DNA from: Margaritifera margaritifera
Taxonomy: Eukaryota; Mollusca; Bivalvia; Unionida; Margaritiferidae
NCBI GenBank assembly: GCA_029931535.1
Contig: JAQPZY010000853.1
Coordinates: forward strand, 248,001-312,000
DNA: 64,000 nt
Direction: 5' to 3'
The notes under the pieces were generated by a model. That model was not told the DNA's origin. It saw nothing but the letters and a program-made list of their open reading frames with translations, and made no database searches. Position numbers and translations under genes: made by a program. The stretch's first letter is position 1, and each line of letters opens with the position of its first letter. Below are positions 24,516 to 37,299 of the stretch, in pieces.

Positions 24516-26195
24516 ACCAAATTTGTTCTTCATGACATGTAGCTGCATGCCAAGTCTTTTGTCCTTTGGAACAGACACAGATTTTTGTGTACCTTTCTAG
24601 GATACCTTGGTCATCAAAGCCTATAATTTTGCTTCTTCAAATCATTTTGTTTCATCAAATAGTGTAGGCATAATATATCCAGATTTCAGGAACAATTATA
24701 TCTGTAGACCTTTAAGGTGGTTTAACTGTGGCTCAGTTGCAATGCATCAAGTGAACAAGTAAAATAACAGTTTCTGACATCATCATTAACAAAATTCGAA
24801 AATACACAACTGTTAGCACTGTTCTAACACATTTGACATATGTGTTCAATAAATTTGTCCAGAATATCAGCATTTTCTTCAAGATGCATTATTACTCACC
24901 CCATAAATATGAGACAGAATGCGAAAATTGCACATGGTCCATTTGCCATGAGTGTAATGAACCTGAAACATCCATCATTAATATTAACAAAGCTTAATCT
25001 GATTCATGTAAGAGCTTGACTTCTAGATCAATTGCCATAATCAAACACTTACTCCTGTGCCAATAATGATGATAAACAACTGTTTTATCTTTATTCATTA
25101 TAGATAATTGACCACACATTGTTGAAACATACTCTAAGGGGTCCATTCATAAATATTTCTCTCATATAAAAACTGCCCCCTTTAAAAATTGAAAATCCAC
25201 CATTGCAAAAATGCTATATAGGTGGAATTCCCTCTCTGTGCAAATACCCTGGAGGAAAATTGAATTGCATATTAAGTATTTCTGTGTCACAAAGCGAATT
25301 GCAACATTACCATGGCATCAACATTTCCCCAAGTCTATAATGAATTTAACTGCAACATATTTTGACACTCGATTCATCAGGAGCTTTTAGGTTCAAGTCT
25401 CTAAACTCGTGTCCATGTATTTTTTTCCTATCTGTATTCAAATGAACTAGTTACATCTAAAAATTACAATCGATTGATTGTTCAACACAACTCTATGCAA
25501 AATGAGTGTCAAGTTAAATCATAACCTGAAATACAAATAATGGTGAGATTATAACTGTAAAACAAGATCCCATGCAGAATGTCCTACTCTATAAGAATGA
25601 ATAATCCCTAAGCCGGAAATTTGCCTTTGATGGAAGCCATGCCTAAATAACAAACTAAATTCCATAAAATTATTAATTTCAAGCCTGATATTCAAAAAAT
25701 TACCTAGCACAAACATAGAATCACAATTACAATATGTGGTTATCTAATGAACAAGATAATGCTCTTCAAGGATCTTTTTAAGGGCTCCTCAAAGGCCAAA
25801 TATTGGCCCCAATTCCAATGTAAATCAGCTCCAATCCCAATATTTACTCCGGAAAATTTTATTGCAACTGAAAATTTAACAAAGAGATGGCCCCTGGCCC
25901 CTGGCCCCATTCCCATATCACACAAAAACCTGTACTGTTTATAGCTTTGTATCTTCTGAGACACAGATAGCAATTTCTGATTGTGAACTGTGAAATTTAG
26001 AGAGAGTTCTGTATTCATTAAATACGATTAATAGATGAGCTCATTTATCTCAAAGGAAGAAAACAATATCTGACTCCCACTAAGAGCTTATAAACAACTA
26101 GAAATAAAATGTGGTAAGAATCAATGGAAGAAAATGTATTGTTTGCCTGTTGGGTGTTTTACAGCAAATCAACACAAGAAGACTATATTTTACAT
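24516..26195. other. No gene seen
   Basis: AT-rich. The overlapping frames at 25740-26018 arise from a short GGCCCCTGGCCCC stretch and are on both strands, so neither is credible. Confidence 0.5.
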
Positions 26196-26390
26196 ACCAT
26201 ATATACTCGCGTATACGCCGATATCAACTGCAAACTGCATAGACAGGCAGATCTGGGTCTATGCAGTTTGTAAGGACAAATCATTAGAACAAACAACACA
26301 GACCCTGATCTGCCGCCGCATAATGCGCCTGCAAATCAGGGTCTATGTTGTTTGCATTTGGACCTGGTTTATGTGCGAGTATATACGGTA
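26196..26390. mobile_element. CCGTATA-type foldback MITE, copy 3
   Basis: Left terminus ACCATATATACTCGCGTATA, right terminus TGCGAGTATATACGGTA. The inner motifs CAGATCTGGGTCTATGCAG and ATCAGGGTCTATGTTGTTTG are well preserved. Terminal identity is high, suggesting one of the younger copies. Confidence 0.9.
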
Positions 26391-26399
26391 GGCAATTAA

Positions 26400-26525
26400 G
26401 TACAGTGCCCTGCCCAGGGACACACAATGGTAGCTGATTTGGGCTGATCCAATGGCAGGTTTGAAATCGACACCCTTCTGGTCAGGAGTCCAAGCACACT
26501 AACCACCAAGCCACCACAGCTACTA
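26400..26525 (-). repeat. tRNA-derived SINE (minus strand)
   Basis: Minus strand has A box TGGCTTGGTGGTTAGTG, then B-box-like GATTTCAAACC, then the body block GTGTCCCTGGGCAGGGCAC. This is the same order as in the 5.2-kb SINE. It abuts the 3' end of MITE copy 3. Confidence 0.7.
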
Positions 26526-27644
26526 CACAGGAATACGAGCCTTCTAACAGGTTAACAGCATCAATTCTATTACGCCCATTTATTGGGAATTACAGAAATG
26601 GGTTGTGTTATGTTCAACATAAATCCCAAAATTTGCCTGTAAACCATGTGAAGCACGGAGGAATTCCAGTATATGCTTGATACAAAAGACATTGCTTCAT
26701 CAGTTTCTGATGCAAGGATTATTTTTTAGGATTATTTTTTAAAATTGTACCTAGATTCTAATCACATAATCCCCTACTGACCAGCAATCATGAGAATGAA
26801 AGCTTAATAGCCTTTCCTAAACTCTAAGTCTGGCAAGGTTTCCAGGACAACACCATGATGGCATGTTTGAATCTGGCTAAACAAAAGGGCCTGTCTTCCA
26901 TTATGATATACAGAAATGACTAGTAACATTTGGGAGACTAATAACTATTTAATGCCCTAGAACTGTACATGCATAACCTCTGTTAGGTACTTGACTACAA
27001 TGTAATTTATCTAGCTGCCTACTCTTCAGAGGGGGAGTAGGGTGGCAGCATGCTAAGGGTTTCCAAGATGAATTCAGGATGTAATCAAGATTTAATTTTC
27101 AAAATCACCATCTAATGAAGAAAAAAAAATTCTTTCAGATTTCATCACCAAAGAAATAGAACATGCAAAGATACTGGTATATCTAAATTTTTAGGAGAAA
27201 ATTTGGGATCTATCCTGAAAATGGATATAAGATTTATAGTCAATGCTGCACTGTATCTGTCTTCATAATAATAGCTATTTATAATTTCTACCTCCCGTTT
27301 TCAGCCAACCAAAATGCCAGGCAATATTAATTTATCACCAGATCAAAATATTTACTTTGAAATTATCATACTCACTGACAAACACAGAACAATACAGAAA
27401 CTGCAGCAATGCTAAGAAAATAGATTATAAGCAGTGAAAAAAAAAAAAAATTCATATGTAATCACATAATAGTAATTTGTAGAAATTGATCAGAAACCAG
27501 CCACTCAATTATGATTTGCAAATATTGAACATCATGGCAACCAAATCAGATCTTCAAGGCAGTCAGGAGCTTGTATGAGATCTTCAATATTTTATAATAG
27601 AAAACGTTCATCTCTCAACCAATGAAAGTTCTGAATGCTTTAAT
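26526..27644. other. No gene seen
   Basis: AT-rich sequence. No ORF or repeat structure I can support. Confidence 0.5.
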
Positions 27645-28938
27645 CAGGGTTCCCCCACTTTTTGAAACAAATTTTTCCAAGTCTATTCCAGGTTTTCTCC
27701 TAAAATGAAATCGATTTTTCAAGGTTCATGTATGACCCTTATTGACTAATGAACAACAAATTGGCTTCAAAAATGTGCATTTTTAAAATAAAAAGTTGTT
27801 TCTTCTTTTGAGACTCTCCCATAACATCTGAATTAGACATATGACCATGTGCTAAACCACAGTGTATCACTAGAAACAAGTGTAGTTACTGAAATTTACA
27901 TAAAGTTGCATGTAACTCGTTTAAATTTACAGAATAAATATGTTAACATTACTCTGAATTTACAGAATAAAAATGTTAACATTACTCTGCTTAACTGCAT
28001 ATGTTGGTATAAAGAAAGGTTCTTAGAAAAGGGTTTAAAAATGTTAACAAAAAGCCCTTACAAAAATTATATATCTAGTATATAAACAAAGTCTGAATTT
28101 TTTAAATTTTTTTAAAAATCCACTTATATCTGGTTAGTGCCCTAACATCTACTTTCAATGTAATCCAACTATGTACTGTATATTTAATGCAATAATTGTA
28201 AAGTAAGCTCAGAGCATGGGATTCTGCATTGAAAATAGCCCTAGCAGTTGGCAGATTTCAAAGTATTTATCTTGTAGTAAAATTCATATCAAAGACAAAT
28301 TGGGGGTACGAGTGGTATCAAAGGTTCTTAATGACAATAATGTATAATGACAAGGACAATGTAGTTTCCAGTGTGAACTACCGAATAATAAGCAAAGATT
28401 TATCACAATACATTTAACTTCACAAAAGTCAAATCATAAGGGGAACTGGGAAAGATAAGCTTTATTATATTTCTCTTAAACTTATTGAGATCACACCTTG
28501 CAGACAACTCTCTCACATGTTCGGCACAATGTGACACTAGACTGGTCTTCATATCTTCTACACAAGTAAACCTATCTGCATGGATCTGAATACGGGGTAA
28601 CCAGTCTTCTTTACCAGTCCAATCACCTGAATGCTTGGATTGACTATACAAATGTTTAGGGCAAGCACCCAAACGATCATACATCAATTGTACCTCAAAT
28701 GATTGAAGAGTTATGCAACCTCTAAAAATTCCGATAAGTAAATAAATTTAACTCGTGATCAGTTCAATCACAACTCGATTACAGATTTTTTTCTGCAATC
28801 AAGCAGCAGCCTAAAAGTTCCAGGTTTTTCCCCAACTCTGATCAATATTTGCAAAAGTAAAGGGCTTTTCCTGGTTTGGAACAAACCAATTTTTTCTCCC
28901 AACTTCTTCCCAATTTCCCCGTAGCAAGGGGAACCCTG
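27645..28938. mobile_element. TIR element with CAGGGTTCCCC ends
   Basis: Starts CAGGGTTCCCCC and ends GGGGAACCCTG, an 11-bp terminal inverted repeat. The flanks are direct repeats TTTAAT (27639-27644 and 28939-28944). The interior includes a ~33-bp tandem duplication around TTACAGAATAAA (about 27925-27988). A 94-codon minus-strand frame (28403-28687) has no recognisable transposase motif. The termini resemble hAT MITEs, but a 6-bp duplication does not fit the usual 8, so the superfamily is open. Confidence 0.6.
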
Positions 28939-28944
28939 TTTAAT

Positions 28945-29339
28945 GCACTGCAAGTCCATCTTTTAGAAAATAAAATAAGCTATGTTTATTTCAAGTTCCT
29001 ACTTTGACAATTTCTTCACTTTTTAAATTTTGTATTTTTGTTTCTTTTTCAAATTAAATTTCATTCATATTTCCATTTACTGAACAGTGTTGTCTATCAA
29101 CTTATATTAAGTACTCTTATGTAGTGTCAGTATTGTCCCTAGCTGTTTTAGGAGGGTGCTGCTGCACCATGCCTCCTTTGGGCTGCCACCTCCCCCTCCC
29201 CTACGCCCGTCTTAAATCGCCTGAGGTTAAATACAATGTATATAGTTACAATCTACATCTGGAATTTTTGCAACTTGCCATCATTAACCCCATTTCTCAG
29301 TTGCAGTGCAGATATGATCTTAAATGCACCAGTGGAATG
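28945..29339. other. No gene seen
   Basis: AT-rich on the left, then a short GC-richer patch (about 29150-29215). The frame there is unrecognised. Confidence 0.5.
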
Positions 29340-29685
29340 CACAAACAAGAGGTCCATCTGGGAATGAAATAGCTTACCTGGCGGACATCTGCCTAACAGC
29401 CAAATTTAACAGCAGTTGGCCAAGAAATCTGAGTGAGAAGGATGCTTTTTGTAGAAATTTCTTCCACTTTTGTTGATTGCATATGTTATAAAAACAACTG
29501 TTGTAAGGTTTCTCTTTTTCTTTATCTTCATCCATACCTAATGGCACAACAGCATTAATTATCATTGAAAGGCCTCTATGCCAGGGTGCCTTCTGCCAAA
29601 GTTGGTCAAATTCCAGCATTCTCACTTGCATTTGTAGTTGGGGGTACATGCACCCATAATGGTTAAAACTGAGAGTATATGAATA
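29340..29685 (+). repeat. Family D element, 5' part (copy D1)
   Basis: Head AAACAAGAGGTCCATCTGGG then GCTTACCTGGCGGACATCTG and CTAACAGCCAAATTTAACAG, shared with the head of the 43.2-kb copy. Truncated after the first core unit. The 91-codon minus-strand frame is a by-product. Confidence 0.7.
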
Positions 29686-30266
29686 TAGCAGGGGGTATAG
29701 TGGTTAGAAAATCAAATCTGTGCTTAATAATGGTGTAATATGAGTCAACCATGAAATATATATAATTCATGACATAGAATCTATTTATTAACAGTGACTT
29801 AAGGTCAGATCTTTCACTTTCTTTGTTATTTCCTAACTGTCATAATAATCTTGACAATACATAAAATTTAACAACTGATTCCCATTTTATACTATGCTAA
29901 CAATTTCCCATGTGTCTTATGTATATTCTCTCGTTTTGTGCAGTAGTTTTCACATTTATTTCGGTCATGACCTTATTAACAGAACCATCACATGTATATT
30001 CCTGCTTTTCAGTAACTGACAATCTTTTCAACAAAATTTCTGTAATGTACATGAAATAACAAGCCTACACTCATCTGCAAAAAATGGGTATTGATGTTAC
30101 ATTCATAACAGAGTATCTTGGTTTACAAGGCCCTTGATAGGTAGTTTAGTGGACTTGTGGCAAACAGCTCAATGTTCATGATCACAAAATTTGCATATGC
30201 ATGTGGAGCGAACTTCAAAAAAGTGTGAAAGAAGTCCTTCTTTTATGTTGACTCCAAGAACATATA
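29686..30266. other. No gene seen
   Basis: AT-rich sequence without recognisable structure. Confidence 0.5.
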
Positions 30267-30929
30267 ATACACCGCTCCCTCGATAACTCACACCAGGATA
30301 ACTCGTGAACCTGCTTAAAACCCGGGGTCAGGCGTGGATCCCCTTTTTTTTAAAACTAGAAAATAGAAGCGAGTTCCAGAGTTTGTATTGAACTTAAAAT
30401 TTCTAACTTGCTACTCAAAGATTTCCTCAAGGATGATAAGAAGTTTCACTATTACTTGCATTTAAATCACTGCATCATTATTTTATTAATAGAACATTAT
30501 CGAGTTTCGACGTTGACGGTTGTTTCACGAAATAAATGTCCCTAGTTTTTGAAAAAAGGAATCTTGTTTAGTTGTGAATCGACAACAAAAAAAAGCAGTG
30601 ACGTAATACACAATGTTTTCGCATACACGTGTTGTTGAAACCGCTTGGACTAATTTCGTTAACGATCTATCAGAGGTTTGTTATCTTGAAAATAAAGGTA
30701 ATTTATACAGAGAAGCAAACAACTACATTAGAATAAAGCTCTTTACTGACAATTATTCCCAATGTAATTATAAAATGAGAATTCAGCCATTAAAAAGCCC
30801 CGTTTCCCCCACCCACTGTGGTTTTCTCGATGTCCAGCGGGGATGGCATCCCCTTCTTAATTTCTCGCTTATAGTGCGGTCTATGTTTTTGGACCCCATT
30901 GTGCGCAAGTTATCAAGGGAGAGGTGTAT
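30267..30929. mobile_element. Pogo/Tigger-like TIR element, non-autonomous
   Basis: Left end TACACCGCTCCCTCGATAAC; the right end on the other strand reads TACACCTCTCCCTTGATAAC. The 20-bp inverted termini sit in TA dinucleotides, as in Tc1/mariner and pogo elements. A 107-codon frame starting at ATG 30613 lies inside but lacks helix-turn-helix or DDE motifs. I take it as non-functional or a chance frame. Confidence 0.65.
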
Positions 30930-31129
30930 ATTCTGAGCTTACTCAATATACATGCTTTTTGATTTCTGTACACGTGTCTAGTCATCTTTAGAAAAATACA
31001 CACACAGCAGTTTTTGTACATCAATGACAATGGTGAATTCCATGGAACGGCTTTAGGAGATAAAGATGTTAAATGTGGTTTTTAGGGGATTTTATTACTA
31101 AAGGCAACCATATTTTATGGCAGGTTGGC

Positions 31130-32310
31130 AAGAGTCCCTCAAAGGGACTGAAACTCTATTGTCCAAAAAGAATTTCCAGGAAATCAAGCTATTTCTTCTT
31201 TTTAACAGCTCAGTGTTAAACCATTTCTCATACTCTTCAGAAATAAGATTTTCAAATTAGCCATGGTGACATCCATACCGAATGAAAGATTGGCACCATT
31301 TTCATTTAGGAAAAAGTAGACATCATTAGAAGACTTTTGGAGATAACCCCATGTTTACATGATCATACATTCAGGAACAATTAGTCACAAGATTTTCAAT
31401 ATGTTCATTGTGACAGCCATATTTTGAGGTCAGATCAACACCAATTTGACTCGGGAAGAACTAAATATCATAATTAGTCTTCTGATGAAAACTCGGTCAA
31501 TATGACTTTCCATTTAGGGGTAACAATGACAAAATATTAAAGATGGCTGCCATGGTGGCCATACTACATGTCAGATTGGCATCATTTTCATTTAGGACAA
31601 ACTAGCAAAAAAAAGATTTTTAAGATGGCTGCTATGGTGGTCATATTGGACATCAGATTGGCACCCTTTTCATTTAGGCTCAACTTGACTTCATAAGAAG
31701 TCTTCTGGTGAAAACCCCATGTCAATATGACTTTCCATTCAGGAAAAGTAGCCATAAAAAGATTGTCAATATGGCTGCCATGATGGCCAGATTGGATGTC
31801 AGGACAGCACCAGTTTCATTCATTTTCATTTTCACCAGAAGACTTCTTATGAGGTCTAGTTGGTCACTAGTCCTCATATGAATTCTGGTGAAAAAACCAT
31901 GTCAATGTGAATTTCCATTCAGGAGGAATAGCAATAGGATTTTCAAAATGGCTGCTATGGAGGTCATATTGTACATCAGATCAGAACCGACTTCATTCAG
32001 GACCAAGTGGAAATAAGAAGTCTTCTGGTGAAAACCCCATGTATATATTACTTTCCATTCAGGAGGAGTAGAGATAACTAGATTTTCAAGATGGCAGCTG
32101 TGGCAGCAATATTGGATGTTAGGGCAGCACCATTTTCATTTAGGACCAACTACATTGTTGACCATGGAATGAATGTGTGTGTAAAGTTTCATGGCAATCC
32201 TCCAAGTAGTTTACGAGGAGTAGCAATAACAAACTTTGTGCTAACAGGTGGATGGACAACAGACAACAGACCATCCCATAAGCACTTTTAGTCTATAACC
32301 AGTAGAGCTA
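31130..32310 (+). repeat. Family A tandem-core element (copy A4)
   Basis: Head GCAAGAGTCCCTCAAAGGGA with ctattg at the ACTCTACTG position. About seven ~145-bp units with AAGATGGCTGCCATGGTGG, CACCATTTTCATTTAGGA and AAGTCTTCTGGTGAAAACCC. The tail GGAATGAATGTGTGTGTAAA leads to CCAGTAGAGCTAAAAG. One segment (about 31831-31865) is inverted relative to the array. Confidence 0.9.
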
Positions 32311-32314
32311 AAAG

Positions 32315-32830
32315 TTTAAAGGCCATTGTGCCAGGATGTTTTCTGTCGAATTTGGTTAAATTCTGTTCAGCAGTTTTTTTAGATGAAGTCATTTAGGTTT
32401 TTCCATTTTTTAATAACAACACATGTCTGATGACAGATCAGCCTCTTTTCTATTAAATTTAAATCCCATCATGCCATAATGCTATCTGTCAAACTCGATT
32501 TCTTTTAAGTGGTTTTTGAGAGGCCATTTCAATTTTTTTCTTCTTCTGATTTTAGTAGTGGCAGCAATATATGATATGCATTAGTATCATTTGTACTAAT
32601 TTGAAAGCCTTTTGTGCCAGGATGATTTCTGTCAATTTTGGTCAAATTCTATTAAGTAGTTTTTGCTAAATTGTTGTTGAAAGGTTTTTCTATATATAGT
32701 AACAGTGGCCTTATTCGATGGCAAATCAGCATAATTTGTACAAAATTGAAAGCCCCTCATGCCAGGAGTCCCCCTGCAATTACTGATGTGCAATGGACAC
32801 AGGTGTTATGGCCACGTGAGCTAAAAATGC
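32315..32830 (+). repeat. Family D element, 3' part (copy D2)
   Basis: Core units of about 150 bp contain GTGCCAGGATG, TTTCTGTCAATTTTGGTCAA and TTCTATTAAGTAGTTTTTG. The end is GGCCACGTGAGCTAAAAATG near 32808-32828, the tail expected for this family. It directly follows A4. Confidence 0.7.
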
Positions 32831-34129
32831 CCTTTCTCACACAGAGGGTGCTCTTTTAGAAGAGACTTTGCAATACTGAAAATGTCCCGATAGGCAACCT
32901 TTTACCCTGCTCTGACTAGTGGTCTGGGGATGGCCATCAGTGTTCTTGTTAAATACCAACAGCTAGCAGAATTTGTTCTTTATTATTATTTGTCTCCTTG
33001 CGCTAAAATTGCTAAATTATCAAAATTATTTTTTATGACATTTATTCCAAAAATCTGGCTGCTGGTTCAAACTTTTAGCAAACAAAATGTCAAGGCCACG
33101 ATGGTGATGTAAAGTTGTTTTTTAGGTGGACAGAACAAGAAAACTTGAATCATCCTGGATAAACAACCATAAACCTTAGCACATACTGGCTTCGAGGAAT
33201 GGACCACTGAGATGCAAAACAAGTGTTTCCATTTAGGGCTCAAACTAGCTGCGAAAAAGTAACTAGTGACTTTTTAATCCAAGAAGTCTCCTTTTTAATG
33301 CGTATGAGCGCTTTCCATTTCACCTGAACTTTGGAGATGACCCTCAATGAACCGTTTACAAGATATATATTAAATAATATTCCCTTTGATCCAAGCACCT
33401 CATCAAGGTAGTGACCCATGAGTGAACACCCCCTATAGTCCAAGAATACAGCCCATTCAGAACTAAGGACATTGTGACATACAGACATGCATTGCCAGTA
33501 GATTGGTCTCATTAATCAGCTGAACAAAAGGCTAAACCCATGAAATAATCATCCACTGATTTGCATGGATTGTTTTATGTGGCAAGGTAACTTCAAAGCT
33601 AAAATAGGTTACCAATAACCTTAATTGTTCTATTCCTAAAGGCGAGGATTTAAAACTGCAGGAATAGTATGCCATGTGTAATGTGATCCAGAGGGTAATA
33701 TTCCAGGTATTCCAAATATTTAATTACTGACTGAAATAAACTATCAAAACATGTTCTGAACAAGTATGCACACACAAACCATAGGGTGAAGAAGAAAAAG
33801 AAGTGAATGAAGGACAAAATACATTACTAAAAGTATAAGTAAAACTCTTTAACTATCTTTGAAAAGTTCTTCATAGCTTTCCATGAACACTTGTGTTTAT
33901 TTCTTCACAAGATAAATATTGCTATGATTATCTGAATCTTTCTTATCATTAGCATCAAGTTCACATTTTTTCCAAAAGACTTAACCTTGTCAATTCTATT
34001 CAATTAATAAACAGAATTTTTATTTTTTTAAATGTGCAAAATTCTCATTTTAATTTTAACATGTGAACAGATCCAATGTATTCTGTTGTGGACAATACCT
34101 TCAACTTCCATCTATTAAACACAGTGTAT
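32831..34129. other. No gene seen
   Basis: AT-rich sequence. The frames at 32930 and 33240-33512 have no recognisable domains. Confidence 0.5.
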
Positions 34130-34510
34130 TTATTTAATGAGATCAGCAAGGTGCGAATCTGAACCGATTGCTGAGCCCTGACAGAATTTAGGTGTGTTGG
34201 AAATAGCCCTTGATAGCTGATACTGAACATCTTTTCTTTTCTCGAATGGAATAAAAAGGAAATCAGTAAGTAAAGTTACAGAGGGACAGCTGGGATCAAC
34301 ATGTTTCTTACTGCACAAATCACAGAAGATTCTCCACCTGGCATCATAGACCTTGGATGGTGAAGCTCTCCTGGCCTGAATGGTGCAAATGGCAACCATG
34401 CCCGAACACTTGTTCTGGCAGATAGATCGCCTGAGATGAGCCAAGCGTGAAGGTGGAGAATGTGTGGTTGTTGTGTAGGAGGGAGCTCCTGTGTTGCAAC
34501 AGAAGATCAC
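34130..34510 (-). pseudogene. DIRS tyrosine recombinase, N-terminal fragment
   Basis: The frame reads SKVYDARWRIFCDLC, then DPSCPSVTLLTDFLF and YQLSRAISN. This is the DNA-binding N-terminal domain pattern of DIRS recombinases (Y-x-x-x-W-x-x-F-x-x-W/L-C, V-x-x-L-x-x-F-L, Y-x-x-A-I-S). The R-H-R-Y catalytic domain is absent because the element ends here. Confidence 0.7.
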
Positions 34511-34595
34511 TGAACCATGATCGTTGGGGCCATAATGGGGCTATTAGAATGATATGACCAGTGGAAGTTCTGACTTGCAGAACTTGAGGTAGCAG

Positions 34596-35580
34596 TCAGA
34601 ATGGTTGGAAGGCGTACGCGAACAGACGATCCCACTGGAAGCTGAATGCATCCACTGCCCAAGCTCTCTGGTCTGGGACTGGTGAGGAATAAAAGGGAAG
34701 TCTGTTGTTGAGCCTGGTCACAAACAAGTCGACAAGGGACTTCCCCATAGTGAGAAAAAAGGATTCTGTTGCGAGAAGGAGAAACTGTAGAGGGTGCATA
34801 TGGAGACGTCCTAAGGGAACCAGATCCGTTTCAAGGTTCCCAATAGGGATAGGTAAAGGCAAGCAGACAACAATGTTTTTGCTCGTAGCGCCTCTAGAAG
34901 TGCCAGGATTCGATCTATGTGATCCGGTGGAACCCGGACTAAGTTCTGGTTCACGAGGAAGTTCATCCCTACGTAAACTTAAATGGAATGAGCTCTGACT
35001 TCTCAAGGTTGGGTAAAACAAACCCAACCGAGTTACTGTGAACCAGATTCTGATGGAGGGACTGAACCTGAACATTATGGATCAGCTAGTCGTGAAAATA
35101 CTGGAGAATCGGGGTTCCCAGTAATCAGAGATAGGACACTACAACTCCCATAGCATGGGTGAAGACTCGGGGTGCAGAAGCGATTCCGAATGGCAGAACC
35201 CAGAATTGAAAGACTTCCTGGTCCAAGCAAACCCGGAGGTATTCCCACCGATTTAACAGGGGGAGATCGATAATGATACAAAATGTCCCACTTTTCTTGA
35301 TGACCAGGAAGAAATGGAAGTAGCATGCAGGAGACTGATCGTTCAGGAACCTCTTGAATGCCCCTTTCTGTAAAAGGGTGTGCACCTCTTCCTTTAATTT
35401 CACCAAATTGGACTTGCGAAAGAACATCGGAGTCCTTGATAGAGGAGGTTGTTCCTGAAACTGAAGCCGGTAACCCTCACTTACCATAGAAAGGACCCAC
35501 CCATCATCCGAGTTACTTGACCAAGGCTCTGAAAAGAGGCCTAGACAAGCACCTACAGGGACATTAGGAGAGGAATGCAC
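34596..35580 (-). pseudogene. DIRS reverse transcriptase/RNase H remnant, copy 1
   Basis: The frame 35580-35125 has the fingers region (LKEEVHTLLQKGAFKRFLND, HFFLVIKKSGTFC, IIIDLPLLNR) and the palm segment VLPFGIASAPRVFTHAMG. Between DLPLLNR and LRVCLDQEVF about 130 bp present in copy 2 are missing, removing RT motif A. Motif C at 35086-35100 reads YFHD then a stop, where copy 2 has YFDDW: the first catalytic Asp is His, and TGG is TAG. Further stops and frame changes follow through 34596. The protein cannot be active. Confidence 0.8.
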
Positions 35581-37138
35581 TGCAGGAGATGGTACGAGTC
35601 CCTAGGGCTATCCCCCCCCCCACCACCTTACTTGGGAAAGGAAGGTGGGTTGGGGAAGTTCCTCCTGAGGACCTTACTGAGGATGAGGAGGTCTCATCTG
35701 AGCTTGTGCATTGGACTGGGGCTGCATCTGTTTTAAAAATTTAGTGGCTGGCCCCTGGGGGCAATTCACCTTAGTGTGCTTCCTGGCCGATTGCGATGGG
35801 CCAGGTGCAGTTGTGAAGGATCTATGTTCATGATCCTTCAAATCTTGTGAAGCCACAGTGGGGATGAGTCCTCTGAAGAGGCTCTCGGCTTCCAATGGAG
35901 CAGCCCTTAGAAGGTCTTTACTATGGTTAAGTAAGACCTTTGAGGAGTCCAGCACAATGTGATGGTGGATGTTAGAAGTTCCACTGATAAAACCATTGCG
36001 ACAGAAAGTGAATTCCGGGATCTCTTGATCACAGCTTCCAGCACGCATTGTAATGCGGCTGGGTTCAGAGCAGCCTCCTTCAGCATACTAAACGAAGTAG
36101 CCGAGAAGAGGTCTGCATGGGAAGCTATGGTGACCAGAAGCCGGCCTTTCTGCTCAAAGGCTTGATTATTTTAATAGGAAGGCATGCCAAGGCTTCAATT
36201 ATAATACCCACTTGAGACACATCTGCATCCAACTGGAGAGGTTCTTAATGGGTCACTTCGGGAATGTACCCAGTAAATAGAGGCAGAGACCAAGGTCTCA
36301 AAGTAGAGGGAGGGACAAACCATCCTCTACGCCGTCTAGCACAGGCTGGCCTGTGGAAAAACCTCTGTGACATTTCCTCAATCGTTGAGGAATGTAGAAG
36401 GAGCAGGAGATCTGGTTGTGGCTGGGTCCCGGAGATCTTTTAAACTGGAAAGGATCTTCTTGAGCTGTGCGCAAGATGGCTAGGGCACAAGTTACAGCAT
36501 TATCAAAAGACCAGATCTCCCCGATTCATCTAAGTGAGAGGAGCTGGTGGGAATGATAGGAGGCGACCAAAGAGCTGTTTCTACCTCGATCTCACTGGAG
36601 TCAACGAGGGTAGATAAACGCATCATCATCTAAAACACTCCGAGCAGGAAAGTGACTGGACATCATTATGTCCTTCGGAGACAGTGACACAGGTGTACTC
36701 TGCACCATTTCCCATACTTGTTTGTCTATGTGTTCTAGATGTTCCAGGATAAAGACGAGACCGCTTGTCTTTTGTGGATGATGCTATGCTTCCGCCTTAC
36801 TGGTGAATGAAACCTGACGAGGAGGCAATGGTGGGACACGAGCAGCGGCATCGCCTCTACTCTGGGCCCCACCTCTCGTACGGATTCATTGAGATAATAG
36901 GAAAGGGGGGATCTCGATCCGATCCCCTTCCCTAGTCTGAACCCTCTGGGCAGACTCCCAATCCTGTACAGGGTATGATGGTAGAGTTGGGAGATGGGGT
37001 CTCGGTCCGATCCCCCATCCCTGCACCATGAGACCTCTGGGTGATGACCGGTATAAGGTTGGTGAGAGGTTCGAGATGACCGACGGCCTGTGACGATGTA
37101 ACCAGCCACCGGGACGAAGACACTGGTGACTGGTCATC

Positions 37139-37240
37139 ATACATTGACCGGTCATCTCTACCGGTCAATACCCAGTGACCGGACCGGGCACCGGTCAATG
37201 CCCGGTGACCGGACCGGGCACCGGTCAATGGCCAGTTAGG
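37139..37240. repeat. CCGGT-rich short tandem repeat in DIRS gag
   Basis: Units of about 30 bp around CCGGTCAATGCCCGGTGACC repeat about three times. Confidence 0.85.
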
Positions 37241-37299
37241 CGACATAGATATGTCAGAACCTAGTTCGTCTTCATCACTAAACAAGGTGCGGTGAATCT

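Noticed and set aside
28403..28687. 94-codon minus-strand frame as a gene
   Set aside because: It lies in a TIR element, has no recognisable domain and no visible splice or promoter context.
30613..30936. 107-codon frame as a gene
   Set aside because: It overlaps the right terminus of a TIR element and has no known motif.
34705..34998. 97-codon plus-strand frame
   Set aside because: It is antisense to the DIRS RT/RNase H region and has no domain of its own.
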